Shown here: positions 1-8,457 of the stretch, in pieces
Numbering within the stretch: the stretch's first letter is position 1
Layout: every line of letters starts with the position of its first letter
Source of the DNA: CAWACP01 sp963780655
Lineage (GTDB): Bacteria > Acidobacteriota > Terriglobia > Bryobacterales > Bryobacteraceae
Direction of reading: 5' to 3'
Assembly (NCBI GenBank): GCA_963780655.1
Contig: CAWACP010000004.1
Coordinates: 806,001-870,000 of the forward strand
Length of the DNA: 64,000 nt
Position numbers and translations under genes: made by a program
Notes under the pieces: generated by a model
Seen by the model: the letters and a program-made list of their open reading frames with translations, nothing else
The model's database searches: none
Told to the model about the DNA's origin: nothing

Positions 1-470
1 CACTCGGCCTCCGCATAGAACTGCGTGAGCACGCTCAGGTAACCGTAGTCGCGCGTGCCCGGGCCGCTGGTGAGCCGCGCGGCAACCTCCTTCTGCACCA
101 GAAACACCGCCCGGACCAGTTGCTCACGTAAGCTGAGCACTTTCTCGACGATCGGCGACGTGATGTAGTACGGCAGATTCCCGACCACGACCGCGCGTCC
201 CCACTGTCCGAGGTCCGTCTTCAGGACATCGCCTTCCAGAACTTCGAGGCGCTCGTTGCCGCGGAACTTCGCGGTGAGATACTGCGTGAGCACATGGTCC
301 ACTTCGACGGCGACGACGCGTTCCGCACGCTCCAGCAGGTGAGATGTCAGGGCGCCGCGGCCGGGGCCGATCTCAATGACCAGAGGCTCGCGCTCCGCGC
401 AGGCCGATGCGGCAATCTGCTCGAGCACGGATTGCCGTTTGAGGAAGTGCTGGCCGAGCCGGCGCGGCAG
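1..470 (-). CDS. rsmA: 16S rRNA (adenine1518-N6/adenine1519-N6)-dimethyltransferase, 3' end cut by window
   Basis: RsmA/KsgA dimethylates two adjacent adenines in the 3' terminal helix of 16S rRNA using S-adenosylmethionine. About 156 residues are visible; the C-terminus lies beyond position 1. Reading the minus strand from 470 gives LGQHFL near the N-terminus, motif I IEIGPGRGALT, an acidic EVD, and the catalytic motif NLPYYITSP, all diagnostic of this family. The frame has a stop (TGA) at 482-480, leaving only four codons before LGQHFL, and none is ATG, GTG or TTG. The best candidate is CTG at 470-468, preceded by GAAGGG. The preceding gene (anti-sigma factor) stops at 472, so the two abut on the same strand and may be co-transcribed. 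The family assignment is firm; the start codon is inferred. Confidence 0.9.
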   Translation of the reverse strand, partial: MPRRLGQHFLKRQSVLEQIAASACAEREPLVIEIGPGRGALTSHLLERAERVVAVEVDHVLTQYLTAKFRGNERLEVLEGDVLKTDLGQWGRAVVVGNLPYYITSPIVEKVLSLREQLVRAVFLVQKEVAARLTSGPGTRDYGYLSVLTQFYAEAE

Positions 471-471
471 A

Positions 472-1149
472 TCAGCCCTTCACATCCACGTGGCTGCTGC
501 GGAAAGTGAGGCGGATTCTGCCGGACACTGGCTGCCCGAAGGCTGTTGGCGGCGTGAACTCGGTGAACAGCAGAACGTTCTCGAGGCTCTGGTGGAAGCT
601 CACGCCGGATTCGCCCGTTTCATCGCTGACGATGTTGAAATCGACGACGTGGCCCTGATCGTCCACGAGTACGTCCACCACGGCTTCACCATCTTCGAAT
701 CCGAACGGCGCCATGGTCTTCACAGTGGCCTCGGTGCTGAGGCCGCCGATGGGTACATCGTGCACCGGCGCAATGCGGAAAGCGAACGACGGTATCAGCA
801 GCGCGAAAAGAAAAGCGGTTGAGAAGACGCCGCCGGCGAAGGGCACTGCAAGCGGCCTCATCAGGTCGCGGAAGGACAGTTCAATGCGATCGGCCGTACG
901 CCTGAGCCAGTTACGGCGCCGACGTTCGATCTCGCGTGAAGCCATTACGCGCAAGCGGATGGTCAGCTCGGGGGGCGGCGAAAAGCGGGGCAGCGCGCGC
1001 ATTACCGAACGGACGTTCTCTCTCCGGGCTGCCTCATCGGCGCAGGAACGGCAGCGCAGCAGGTGCGCGGCCACATCCCGCCCCTCCGTGCCGGGAAGCA
1101 GTTGATCGAGGTCCGCCAACAACTTCTGTTTAACCGTTCTGCAATTCAT
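472..1149 (-). CDS. Anti-sigma factor: zinc-finger N-terminus, one TM segment, TonB_C-like C-terminus
   Basis: A 225-residue membrane protein that probably restrains the ECF sigma factor encoded just upstream. His29, Cys33 and Cys36 form the H-x3-C-x2-C core of a zinc-binding anti-sigma (zf-HC2) domain. A basic stretch (about 73-90) precedes a single membrane segment at about 101-123. The outer part (about 140-220) reads as a TonB C-terminal-like fold: VDVLVDDQGHV, then a FTPPTAFGQPVSGRI segment. The start ATG lies 3 bp after the sigma-factor stop, so the two are certainly one operon. In related pairs the outer domain senses an envelope signal and its loss or change frees the sigma factor; the signal here is unknown. 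Confidence 0.82.
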   Translation of the reverse strand: MNCRTVKQKLLADLDQLLPGTEGRDVAAHLLRCRSCADEAARRENVRSVMRALPRFSPPPELTIRLRVMASREIERRRRNWLRRTADRIELSFRDLMRPLAVPFAGGVFSTAFLFALLIPSFAFRIAPVHDVPIGGLSTEATVKTMAPFGFEDGEAVVDVLVDDQGHVVDFNIVSDETGESGVSFHQSLENVLLFTEFTPPTAFGQPVSGRIRLTFRSSHVDVKG

Positions 1150-1152
1150 GGT

Positions 1153-1845
1153 CTACTCAACTGTCTGTGGTGAGAGCCCGAAGCCCGCTTCAGGCTCGAT
1201 CCTGTCAGCCAACATCCCGCGCAGCGCCTCGCGCCCGCGCAAAATGCGCGACTTGACGGTTCCCAGCGAGACCTCGAGCACGGCCGCTATCTCCTCGTAA
1301 CTGAGATCTTCGATGTCTCGCAACACTACAGCGGTCCGGAATTTCGGATTCAGCCTGGCGAGGGCCTGCTCCAGCAGCTTTCGCGTCTCGTGGTCCGACG
1401 CCATCTCGAAAGGCGACCGGCCGTTATCGTGAAGGGTGTCTTCATATGTCCGCCCACCCTCCTCGTCATTCATCCCGACTTCCTGCTTCTGATGGCGCGA
1501 AAACCAGCGCCTGTGGTTCCATGCCTCGTTCACCGTGATCCGGTAGATCCAGGTCTTCAGCGTGCTCCGGCCGCGGAAGTGGCCGATGCTGCGAAAGACC
1601 TTCAGGAAGACCTCCTGAACGATATCGCACGCCTCTCCGGGGTTGCCCGTAAGCCGGCAGGCCAGGTTATACACGGGCTCCTGGAACCGGCCGATCAATA
1701 TTTCGTAGGCCTGATCGGAGCCGGTGCGCAGGCCTTCCAGGAGTTGCTCGTCCTGGGCAACAGGGGCCATCCCGACCACGGAATCGAGATGAAAGCCGAC
1801 CGCGATGTCAGCCATCGATTTCACCTGTCCAGATTCTATCTCCAA
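1153..1845 (-). CDS. ECF-type RNA polymerase sigma factor (sigma-E-like)
   Basis: A 230-residue sigma-70 family factor with only regions 2 and 4. Region 2 is visible at about 45-115 (LIGRFQEPVYNLACRLTG, then DIVQEVFLKVFRSI and STLKTWIYRITVNEAWN), region 4 at about 165-220 (RTAVVLRDIEDLSYEEIAAV, then GTVKSRILRGREALR). The stretch between them contains an acidic insert (NDEEGGRTYEDTLHDNG). The N-terminal 25 or so residues before the first helix are extra compared with typical ECF factors, so a start at one of the internal Met codons is possible. A promoter with a sigma-E-type -35/-10 lies 31 bp upstream, which suggests autoregulation. It is followed by its likely anti-sigma factor. Confidence 0.9.
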   Translation of the reverse strand: MEIESGQVKSMADIAVGFHLDSVVGMAPVAQDEQLLEGLRTGSDQAYEILIGRFQEPVYNLACRLTGNPGEACDIVQEVFLKVFRSIGHFRGRSTLKTWIYRITVNEAWNHRRWFSRHQKQEVGMNDEEGGRTYEDTLHDNGRSPFEMASDHETRKLLEQALARLNPKFRTAVVLRDIEDLSYEEIAAVLEVSLGTVKSRILRGREALRGMLADRIEPEAGFGLSPQTVE

Positions 1846-1875
1846 AACCGCGGAGATTGTCTGACCGCTGATACC

Positions 1876-1904
1876 TTAGAACCCATCCGGCGGGGAAAAG
1901 TTCC
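1876..1904 (-). promoter_or_regulatory. Putative ECF (sigma-E-like) promoter
   Basis: On the minus strand GGAACTT (1904-1898) is separated by 17 bp from TCTAA (1880-1876). This resembles the known E. coli sigma-E consensus (GGAACTT, about 16 bp, TCTGA). It sits 31 bp upstream of the ECF sigma gene start at 1845, as expected for an autoregulated sigma/anti-sigma operon. Seen by eye only; no transcript data. Confidence 0.5.
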
Positions 1905-1905
1905 C

Positions 1906-2190
1906 GGCGCGCCCGGACGGTAGTGGGTCAGCTTGAACCGCCGCTCCCGATCGACCGAACTCCGCGGATTGGCCAGGTCGGCAGTGTGGAGGTTGTGCGT
2001 CCAGTTGACTCCGCCATTTCCGCGATTCGTAAACGCTTGGCGACAAGGGAGGAGCGATCGCGTATTACCTGGCTGAGCGCCCTCGAGTCCCGGGTTTGCC
2101 GCCATCGCGATTCTGTCGCTGGCTCTCGGCATTGGCGCAAATACGGCCATCTTCAGTCTGATCAATGCCGTCATTCTCAAGACGCTGCCG
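1906..2190. other. Intergenic stretch with the unanchored 5' end of the ADOP permease
   Basis: From 2077 to 2190 the frame of the downstream permease stays open and encodes the first membrane helix of an ADOP protein (GFAAIAILSLALGIGANTAI begins near 2092). A TGA at 2074-2076 closes the frame upstream, and no ATG, GTG or TTG lies between it and GTG 2191. The usual 20-25 cytoplasmic residues before that helix are not found in any frame. The rest (1906-2073) shows nothing I recognise. Confidence 0.5.
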
Positions 2191-4497
2191 GTGAGCCATC
2201 CCGAACAGCTGGTCGAACTCAGCATGAAAACCGAAGACGGCCTCTCGTTTACGAATCCAGTTTGGGAGCAGGTGCGCGACCGCCAGGATGTCTTCTCGGG
2301 AGCCTTCGCTTACAGCCCCACCCGCCTCAATCTGGCGATGGGCGGCGAAGTTCGCAACGCAAACGCCAGTTGGGTCAGTGGAGACTTTTTCCGCACGCTC
2401 GGAGCGAACGCTCTTCTCGGCCGAACCATCGCCGACGACGACGATAAGCGCGGTTGCCCGGTGATCGGCCTGCTCAGCTACGACTTCTGGCAGAGGGAAT
2501 TCGGGGGTGCGGCCGACGCCCTCGACCGCCGGTTGACGCTAAACACCCATCCCGTTCGGATCGTCGGTGTCGCTCCGCAGGGATTTTCCGGCATCCAGGT
2601 TGGGGAACCGGTTGACGTCTACATGCCTCTATGCGCGGAGGGCACTGTTATTCGCGAGAACTCCGCGCTCGACAAGCGGGCTAACTCGTGGCTATGGATT
2701 TTTGCGCGCCTCAAGCCGGGTGTCAGCGAGCAGCAGGCTCTGACGCGTATGAATACGCTTGCCCCGCAGATCTTCGCCAACACCCTCCCTTCCAATTTCC
2801 CGCCCGACGCACAGAAACGTCACCTGGGTCAGAGGTTTGATCTTCTCCCGGGCGCGAAGGGATTTTCCAACGTTCGCCATGACTACAAGGCCGCCCTCTA
2901 CACATTGATGGCCGCCGTCGGCGTCGTGCTGCTGATCGCCTGCGCCAATGTCGCCAATCTCCTCATCTCCCGCGCCGCTGTTCGCCGGAAGGAGATTGCG
3001 ATCCGGATGGCTGTGGGCGCGAGTCGCGCGCGGCTGATTCGGCAGTTGCTCACTGAAAGCGTCCTGCTTGCCTCGATGGGCGCGGTCCTGGGCGTCCTAT
3101 TCGCGCAGTGGGCAAGCCGAATGCTGGTCCACTTCCTCTCCACCAGCAACTCGAACGTAGTTCTCGATCTTTCGGTTGACACCCGCGTGCTCGCCTTTAC
3201 TACTGCGGTCGCCATCGCCACTGGAATCCTTTTCGGACTCGCGCCGGCCTGGCAGGGTACACGTGTCGATCCGCACTCGGCCATGAAGGCCAATGCGCGC
3301 GGAGTGGTGGAATCGCAGGCCGGATTCAGTCTCGGAAAGATGCTTGTCGCGTCGCAAGTAGGGCTCTCGCTGGTCCTGCTGATTGGCGCCGGGCTGATGC
3401 TCAAAACGTTTACGAAGCTCGCCACGCTCGATACAGGCTTCGACAAGAAGCAGGTTCTGCTGATCCGTGTCGACCCGCGTTACGCGAGCGTGCCGCCCGA
3501 TCGCCGGCTGCCGCTGTATCAGGAATTGCAGCGGCGTCTCGCCGCTGTTCCTGGCGTCCGGTCCGCGAGCTTCGCCGATATCACCCCGGTCAGCGGAAGT
3601 TCCTCGTACCAGGACGTTCACGTCGATGTGTACATGGCGAAATCGCCGGAGGATTCGGTTGTGTGGATCAATTCGATCAGCGCCGGATTCTTCGCCACCA
3701 TGGAGACGCCTTTCATTGCCGGACGCGATTTCGATGCGCACGACACGCTGCAGGCGCCGCTGGTCGCGGTGGTCAATGAATCCATGGCCAACAAGTTCTT
3801 CGGTAGCCCGCGCGACGCCGTGGGCAAGACGTTTCGGCAGGGAGGGAACCGCGGCAGTCCCATCCAGATCGTCGGTGTCGTCAAGGACACGAAATACCGG
3901 AGCTTGAGAGCGGAGGGGGAAGCCATTGCGTACTACCCACTCTCGCAGTTGCCTCCGATGCGCTGGGTTAATTTTCTGCTTCGCGCCAACGGACCTGCCG
4001 TCTCCCTGATTCCAGGCGTCAAAGCGGCCGTCGACGAAGTCAATCACGATATCACGCTGCAATTCCGGACGCTTTCTGTTCAGCTCGATGAGTCACTGGG
4101 CCGCGAGCGCCTCCTCGCAACACTCACCGGATTCTTCGGCGCCCTTGCATTGGCTTTGGCCATCATCGGGCTCTACGGCCTCATGTCGTACAACGTCGCC
4201 CGGCGGCGCAATGAAATCGGCATTCGCATGGCGCTGGGCGCGGAGCAGGCTCGCGTGCTCCGCATGGTCCTGGGCGAAGTGGCCATTCTCCTTGTGGCCG
4301 GCCTTGCGCTTGGATTGGCGGTCGCGGTCTTCTCGACGCGCCTCCTTGCCAGCTTCCTTTACCGCCTGGAGCCCAACGATCCCACAACTCTGGTCACGGC
4401 CTGCGTGGTTCTCGCCGTGTCGGCAGTCGTCGCCGGACTTTTGCCGGCCCGGCGCGCCGCAAAACTGGATCCAATGACGGCTCTACGCGAAGAATAA
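2191..4497 (+). CDS. ADOP-type (MacB/FtsX-like) ABC transporter permease, 5' end damaged or truncated
   Basis: A large permease built as two MacB_PCD-FtsX repeats. The first extracytoplasmic domain spans about residues 1-210, followed by FtsX helices at about 235-365; the second unit has a helix near 385, a periplasmic domain to about 615, and FtsX helices to the C-terminus at 768. Typical signatures are VVLLIACANVANLLISRAA, RRKEIAIRMAVGASR and the closing LLPARRAAKLDPMTALREE. No ATPase gene is nearby, as usual for acidobacterial ADOP permeases. Starting at GTG 2191 loses the first membrane helix, which is encoded in frame just upstream (2092-2160) but has no start codon. The gene is therefore either a 5'-truncated relic, started at a non-standard codon, or disrupted by a sequencing error. 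Confidence 0.75.
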   Translation: MSHPEQLVELSMKTEDGLSFTNPVWEQVRDRQDVFSGAFAYSPTRLNLAMGGEVRNANASWVSGDFFRTLGANALLGRTIADDDDKRGCPVIGLLSYDFWQREFGGAADALDRRLTLNTHPVRIVGVAPQGFSGIQVGEPVDVYMPLCAEGTVIRENSALDKRANSWLWIFARLKPGVSEQQALTRMNTLAPQIFANTLPSNFPPDAQKRHLGQRFDLLPGAKGFSNVRHDYKAALYTLMAAVGVVLLIACANVANLLISRAAVRRKEIAIRMAVGASRARLIRQLLTESVLLASMGAVLGVLFAQWASRMLVHFLSTSNSNVVLDLSVDTRVLAFTTAVAIATGILFGLAPAWQGTRVDPHSAMKANARGVVESQAGFSLGKMLVASQVGLSLVLLIGAGLMLKTFTKLATLDTGFDKKQVLLIRVDPRYASVPPDRRLPLYQELQRRLAAVPGVRSASFADITPVSGSSSYQDVHVDVYMAKSPEDSVVWINSISAGFFATMETPFIAGRDFDAHDTLQAPLVAVVNESMANKFFGSPRDAVGKTFRQGGNRGSPIQIVGVVKDTKYRSLRAEGEAIAYYPLSQLPPMRWVNFLLRANGPAVSLIPGVKAAVDEVNHDITLQFRTLSVQLDESLGRERLLATLTGFFGALALALAIIGLYGLMSYNVARRRNEIGIRMALGAEQARVLRMVLGEVAILLVAGLALGLAVAVFSTRLLASFLYRLEPNDPTTLVTACVVLAVSAVVAGLLPARRAAKLDPMTALREE

Positions 4498-4590
4498 GCT
4501 GTTCCTGGCTAACGGCGCAGCGTTTACACACCCATGCGGGCGTACGGTCGCCGACTCATCGACGTTCTCTCCCAGCGCGCCCGGACCTCG

Positions 4591-5562
4591 TCACTTCCCG
4601 GTGGAACCGGCTTCGAGTTTTTCGATGTTCTGTTCCACCTCGGCCCTGTCCGGGGCGTCGGGGGAATGCTTCAGGTAGTCCTTCCATGCCCGCACCGCGC
4701 CCGGTGCATCGCCTTTTACCGCGAGTATCTTCCCCAGCAGCAATTCGGCCCGCGGAAGCTGATGCTCCGAATCGAGATCCACCGCCCGGCGCGCCGCCTG
4801 TTCCGCGGCATCCATGTGCCCGAGTTGAAACTGCGCCGCCGCGCACACGTAGGACAGCCGGGCTGACTCGGGCACACGCGCTTTGGCCGCCCGATCCGCG
4901 ATTGCGATGACCTCACTTTGCTTCCCCTCCAACTCCGCCATCATGGCGAGTTCCGTGTACGGCTTCGGGTATTTCGGGTCGGCATCGATGGCCTTTTCGA
5001 ACATGGCGCGCGCCTCATCCGTTTTCGACTCCTGCCTGAGCAGTATGCCCAAACCGGTCCACGCCGCCGCATACTTCGGGTAGAGATCCACGGCTTTCTG
5101 GAAGTTCTGGCGCGCGGCGTCCCATTTCTTCGCGGTCATCGCATCGAGGCCCTTGCCGAAGGCGCGTTTCGCCTTATCCGGCGCGGCCATCTCGGTGAGC
5201 GAAACCGTGGAATCTCCCGAATCGCCGATGCGCTGAAGGGTCACTATCAGCCCGTCATGCAGAGTGACGTGCTGGGTCTTGTAGCCAGTCAGCCGGATAG
5301 TGACCTGGCAGTCATCCGGCGTTTGCTCCCCGCTGGTGATGGGCAGCGAAGGCACGACGTAGCTGAGGTTTCCGTTGCCGAAAATATCGCCGATCCGGCA
5401 GAAACCGTAATGCTCCGGAACAATACTCGGCGTGGTCCTCAACGGCGTCCCGTCGGAGAGGACGACTTTGGCGTGGTACTCCTGACGCACATACTGCGCG
5501 GACAGCGCGACTGCCGTGGCGATGGCAACGACGGATGGCAGCATCACCGTAGGGCCCCTCAT
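4591..5562 (-). CDS. Secreted TPR-repeat protein
   Basis: A 323-residue protein with an N-terminal hydrophobic signal (LPSVVAIATAVALSAQ). Residues about 30-110 resemble a carboxypeptidase-regulatory/beta-sandwich type domain (VVLSDGTPLRTTP, then DCQVTIRLTGYKTQHVTL). From about 130 to 310 there are at least four TPR-like helical pairs, for example ARQNFQKAVDLYPKYAAAW and ARAMFEKAIDADPKYPKPY. TPR proteins scaffold protein-protein contacts; a periplasmic role is inferred from the signal. It is read in the same direction as bshA but is separated by an inverted repeat that could end the bshA transcript. Confidence 0.8.
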   Translation of the reverse strand: MRGPTVMLPSVVAIATAVALSAQYVRQEYHAKVVLSDGTPLRTTPSIVPEHYGFCRIGDIFGNGNLSYVVPSLPITSGEQTPDDCQVTIRLTGYKTQHVTLHDGLIVTLQRIGDSGDSTVSLTEMAAPDKAKRAFGKGLDAMTAKKWDAARQNFQKAVDLYPKYAAAWTGLGILLRQESKTDEARAMFEKAIDADPKYPKPYTELAMMAELEGKQSEVIAIADRAAKARVPESARLSYVCAAAQFQLGHMDAAEQAARRAVDLDSEHQLPRAELLLGKILAVKGDAPGAVRAWKDYLKHSPDAPDRAEVEQNIEKLEAGSTGK

Positions 5563-5590
5563 GAATTAAGTATGGCAGTTGCGGCCCCGC

Positions 5591-5644
5591 ACCCTCGCGG
5601 TCGCGGCTCAGTAAGCTTGTAACTGAGCCGCGACCGCCAGGGAG
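5591..5644. repeat. Inverted repeat, GAGCCGCGACCG family (possible bshA terminator)
   Basis: The arms at about 5591-5612 and 5621-5644 are near-perfect inverted copies around a loop of about 8 nt, with the core CTGAGCCGCGACC. The same core with the same GGGAG tail recurs at 27833-27922, so this is a dispersed palindromic family. It lies just downstream of bshA and lacks a clear T-tract. Confidence 0.7.
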
Positions 5645-5683
5645 TGGTTGCCGAATGTTTCACACGCCCTCATGGTGACGGGC

Positions 5684-6787
5684 TTAAGCGTCGCAGATCT
5701 GCTGGTAGTACTGCAGGTATTGCGGAATGATCAGTGACGAGCAGAAGCGCTTCTCGGCAGTCGCGCGGGCGGCCACGGCCATCCGTTCATAGAGGCGGTC
5801 ATCGGACAGAAGCTCGGTAACCCGCGCGGCCTGCGCGGGCACGTCGCCGGGGGCCTCCAGAAAACCATCGACGCCGCTGGTCACCAGCTCCGGAACACCG
5901 CCGGCGTTCGTGGCCACCGGGGGAACGCCGCAGGCCATTGCCTCCAGCGCCGCCAGACCGAACGATTCCAGCTCGCTCGGCAGCAGCAGCACGTCCATGT
6001 CCGGCAGCAGATCCTGAATGTGGTCCTGCTTGCCGAGAAAGGTCACATGAGGCTCGATGCCCAGGTCGATGGCCAGCCTCTCGGCCGGGCCGCGTTCGGG
6101 GCCGTCGCCAACCATGTAGAGATGCGCCGCCACCTCGCGACGCACCTCCGCCAGGATCCGCACGCAATCCTGTACCCGCTTCACCGGCCGGAAATTGGAA
6201 ATATGCACCAGCTTTTTCTCGTCCGACTCTTTGTCCGGCTTCGGCCGATAAAGCCCGCAGTTTACGAAATTGTTGATGACGCGAATCTCGTTCTGCACGC
6301 CAAACGTCTCCACCGTCTCACGCCGCAGATACTCGCTGATAGCGGTCACGCCGTTCGATTCTTCGATGGAGAACTTCGTGATCGGGAAATATGAGCGCTC
6401 CATTCCCACCAGCGTGATGTCGGTCCCGTGCAGCGTGGTAATGTATGGGAGCTTGTGCCGAGGGCGCATCATCTCGCGCGCCAGCATGGCGGCAACGGAG
6501 TGCGGAATGGCGTAATGCACATGCATCAGGTCGAGATGGTACGTCTCCGCCACCTCCGCCATGCGCGAGGCCAGGGCCAGCATGTAGGGCGGGTATTGAA
6601 ACAACGGGTAGCTGGTGACCTCAACCTCGTGGTAGTGAATCCGCGGTCCGGACCCCAGCCGGATGGGGTTGGCGTAAGTCACGAAGTGCACGTCGTGGCC
6701 GCGATTGGCGAGCTCGAGGCCCAGTTCGGTGGCGACGATGCCGCTGCCGCCGTATGTTGGATAACAGGTGATCCCGACCTTCATCAC
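5684..6787 (-). CDS. bshA: N-acetyl-alpha-D-glucosaminyl L-malate synthase
   Basis: BshA is the first enzyme of bacillithiol synthesis: a GT4-type glycosyltransferase that joins GlcNAc from UDP-GlcNAc to L-malate in the cytoplasm. The 367-residue length and the N-terminus (VGITCYPTYGGSGIVATELG) match BshA closely, as do YPLFQYPPYMLALASRM and HVHYAIPHSVAA. The C-terminal Rossmann half carries the GT4 nucleotide-sugar site (LPSELESFGLAALEAMACG with the paired glutamates). Bacillithiol genes are known in Firmicutes, Deinococci, Bacteroidetes and some Acidobacteria. bshB and bshC are not in this window. Confidence 0.9.
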   Translation of the reverse strand: MMKVGITCYPTYGGSGIVATELGLELANRGHDVHFVTYANPIRLGSGPRIHYHEVEVTSYPLFQYPPYMLALASRMAEVAETYHLDLMHVHYAIPHSVAAMLAREMMRPRHKLPYITTLHGTDITLVGMERSYFPITKFSIEESNGVTAISEYLRRETVETFGVQNEIRVINNFVNCGLYRPKPDKESDEKKLVHISNFRPVKRVQDCVRILAEVRREVAAHLYMVGDGPERGPAERLAIDLGIEPHVTFLGKQDHIQDLLPDMDVLLLPSELESFGLAALEAMACGVPPVATNAGGVPELVTSGVDGFLEAPGDVPAQAARVTELLSDDRLYERMAVAARATAEKRFCSSLIIPQYLQYYQQICDA

Positions 6788-6970
6788 TATTCAGATTCGC
6801 AGATCGGGGGGAGACGACTCTATTTCAACGCCCCAGGCATATTAATTCGCCGTCGGGGTTGAGTTGGCGTACTATGGTTTTACCTGGTACTGGAGAACCG
6901 TTCGTGTTGCAACCCGTGAGAAATACTTCCGTGCGCCGGGTCGAAGGTTTATAAAGGCCCGGGTGGCCGC

Positions 6971-8437
6971 ATGAACGCTGAGTTACTGCAGCAACGCGTT
7001 GCGGATCTGGAGCGTGAGAACGCCCGATTGCGCGAGGAGCTGTCTGCGGCCGGCGACCTGGCGGCCGAGCAGAGCCGTCTCGCGCTCGCCTCGATCGTCG
7101 AATCATCCGATGACGCGATTATCGGCAAAAGCCTGGACGGAATTATTGTCAGTTGGAATAGGGGCGCCGAGAGAATATTTGGATATTCGGCAGAGGAAAT
7201 GATAGGCCGTTCGGTATCGGCGCTGGCGTGGCCGGGACGCGAGGACGAGATGCCGAACATGCTCGGGCGCATTCGCGGCGGCGAGAGAGTTGAGCATTTC
7301 GAGACGATTCGCCGCCACAAGGACGGCCGTCAGATCGCGGTATCGCTCACGGTTTCGCCCATTCGCGACTCCAGCGGAAGGGTCGTCGGGGCTTCGAAGA
7401 TTGCACGCGATATCACCGAGCGCCGCCGCGCCGAAGAAGCGCTGCAGGATGTCGAACTGCGCTTTCGGGATCTGTTCGAAAACGCTCCGGTCTCGATTGC
7501 CGTGATCGATCCGGCAACGGGACGATATCTCGAGTGCAACCGAATGTTCAGCGAACGGCTGGGCTACACGGCAGAGGAGGTACCGGATCTGCGCCTGCTC
7601 GATGTGGATCCCAATCGTCCGCTCGCCATTGCCGAGCTCATGTCGCCGGAATTCGAGCGGACGGGTCGCGTGCAGTTCGTCACCCGGCAGCGCACGAAAT
7701 CGGGAGAGTTGCTGGACACTCTGGTCACGGCCAGGCAGGTGCGGCGGGAGGGCCGGATCTGCATCCAGAGCATCGCCCAGGACATATCCGCGCAACGGCA
7801 GGCTGAGGAGGCGCTGCGGCAGCTTGGGGAGAAGGTATCGCTGCTCAAAGAGATTCATCACCGCGTCAAGAACAACCTGCAGGTGGTGTCCAGCCTGCTT
7901 GGCCTGCAGTCGCGAGCGGTGGCCGATGAGCGTAGCCGCAAGATGTTTCAGGAGAGCCAGAATCGCATTTACACCATGGCCCTGCTGCATGAAAGCCTGT
8001 ATCAGTCCGACAGCCTGTCACGCGTGAATTTCCGGGATTACGTCAAACAGTTGTCGGCCTACTTGTTCCAGTCGTACGGGGCCCATGCGAAGGGAACGCG
8101 GCTGCAGATGCAACTCGACGAGCTCTATCTCAGCATGGAGGCGGCGGTTCCCTGCGGTCTCATCATTAATGAACTGTTGTCGAACTCCTTCAAGTATGCA
8201 TTTCCCGACCGCGCGGGCGGCGAACTCCGCATCGTTCTGCGGAATGAGCCGGACGGTCAGGCGCTGCTCATCGTCTCCGATAACGGCATCGGCTTGCCCG
8301 ATAATGTGGACTGGACCTCGACGCGTTCGCTCGGGCTGCGCCTGGTTCGATCCCTCGCCGAGCAACTGGATGCCAGGCTGGAGATGGAATCGCGCAACGG
8401 TACCGAGGTGCGGCTGACCTTCCGGGCCGCCGCGTAG
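6971..8437 (+). CDS. PAS-PAS sensor histidine kinase of the HisKA_2 type
   Basis: A 488-residue soluble kinase: coiled coil at about 1-35, PAS domain at about 38-155 ending in the PAC-type ARDITERRRAEEAL, second PAS at about 160-280, HisKA_2 dimerisation domain from about 285 with EIHHRVKNNLQ (the likely phosphorylated residue is His297), and a HATPase_c domain to the end (NELLSNSFKYAF as N-box, SDNGIGLP as G1). No membrane segment is seen, so it senses a cytoplasmic cue. The response regulator gene starts 20 bp downstream on the same strand and is the likely partner. HisKA_2 kinases often signal to unusual regulators; here the partner is NtrC-like. Confidence 0.9.
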   Translation: MNAELLQQRVADLERENARLREELSAAGDLAAEQSRLALASIVESSDDAIIGKSLDGIIVSWNRGAERIFGYSAEEMIGRSVSALAWPGREDEMPNMLGRIRGGERVEHFETIRRHKDGRQIAVSLTVSPIRDSSGRVVGASKIARDITERRRAEEALQDVELRFRDLFENAPVSIAVIDPATGRYLECNRMFSERLGYTAEEVPDLRLLDVDPNRPLAIAELMSPEFERTGRVQFVTRQRTKSGELLDTLVTARQVRREGRICIQSIAQDISAQRQAEEALRQLGEKVSLLKEIHHRVKNNLQVVSSLLGLQSRAVADERSRKMFQESQNRIYTMALLHESLYQSDSLSRVNFRDYVKQLSAYLFQSYGAHAKGTRLQMQLDELYLSMEAAVPCGLIINELLSNSFKYAFPDRAGGELRIVLRNEPDGQALLIVSDNGIGLPDNVDWTSTRSLGLRLVRSLAEQLDARLEMESRNGTEVRLTFRAAA

Positions 8438-8457
8438 GAACCGCTGAAGGAGAGGAC

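Noticed and set aside
1923..2447. Frame upstream of the first ADOP gene as its missing N-terminus
   Set aside because: Its translation has no membrane helix or ADOP-type lead; it reads as unrelated Arg-rich sequence.
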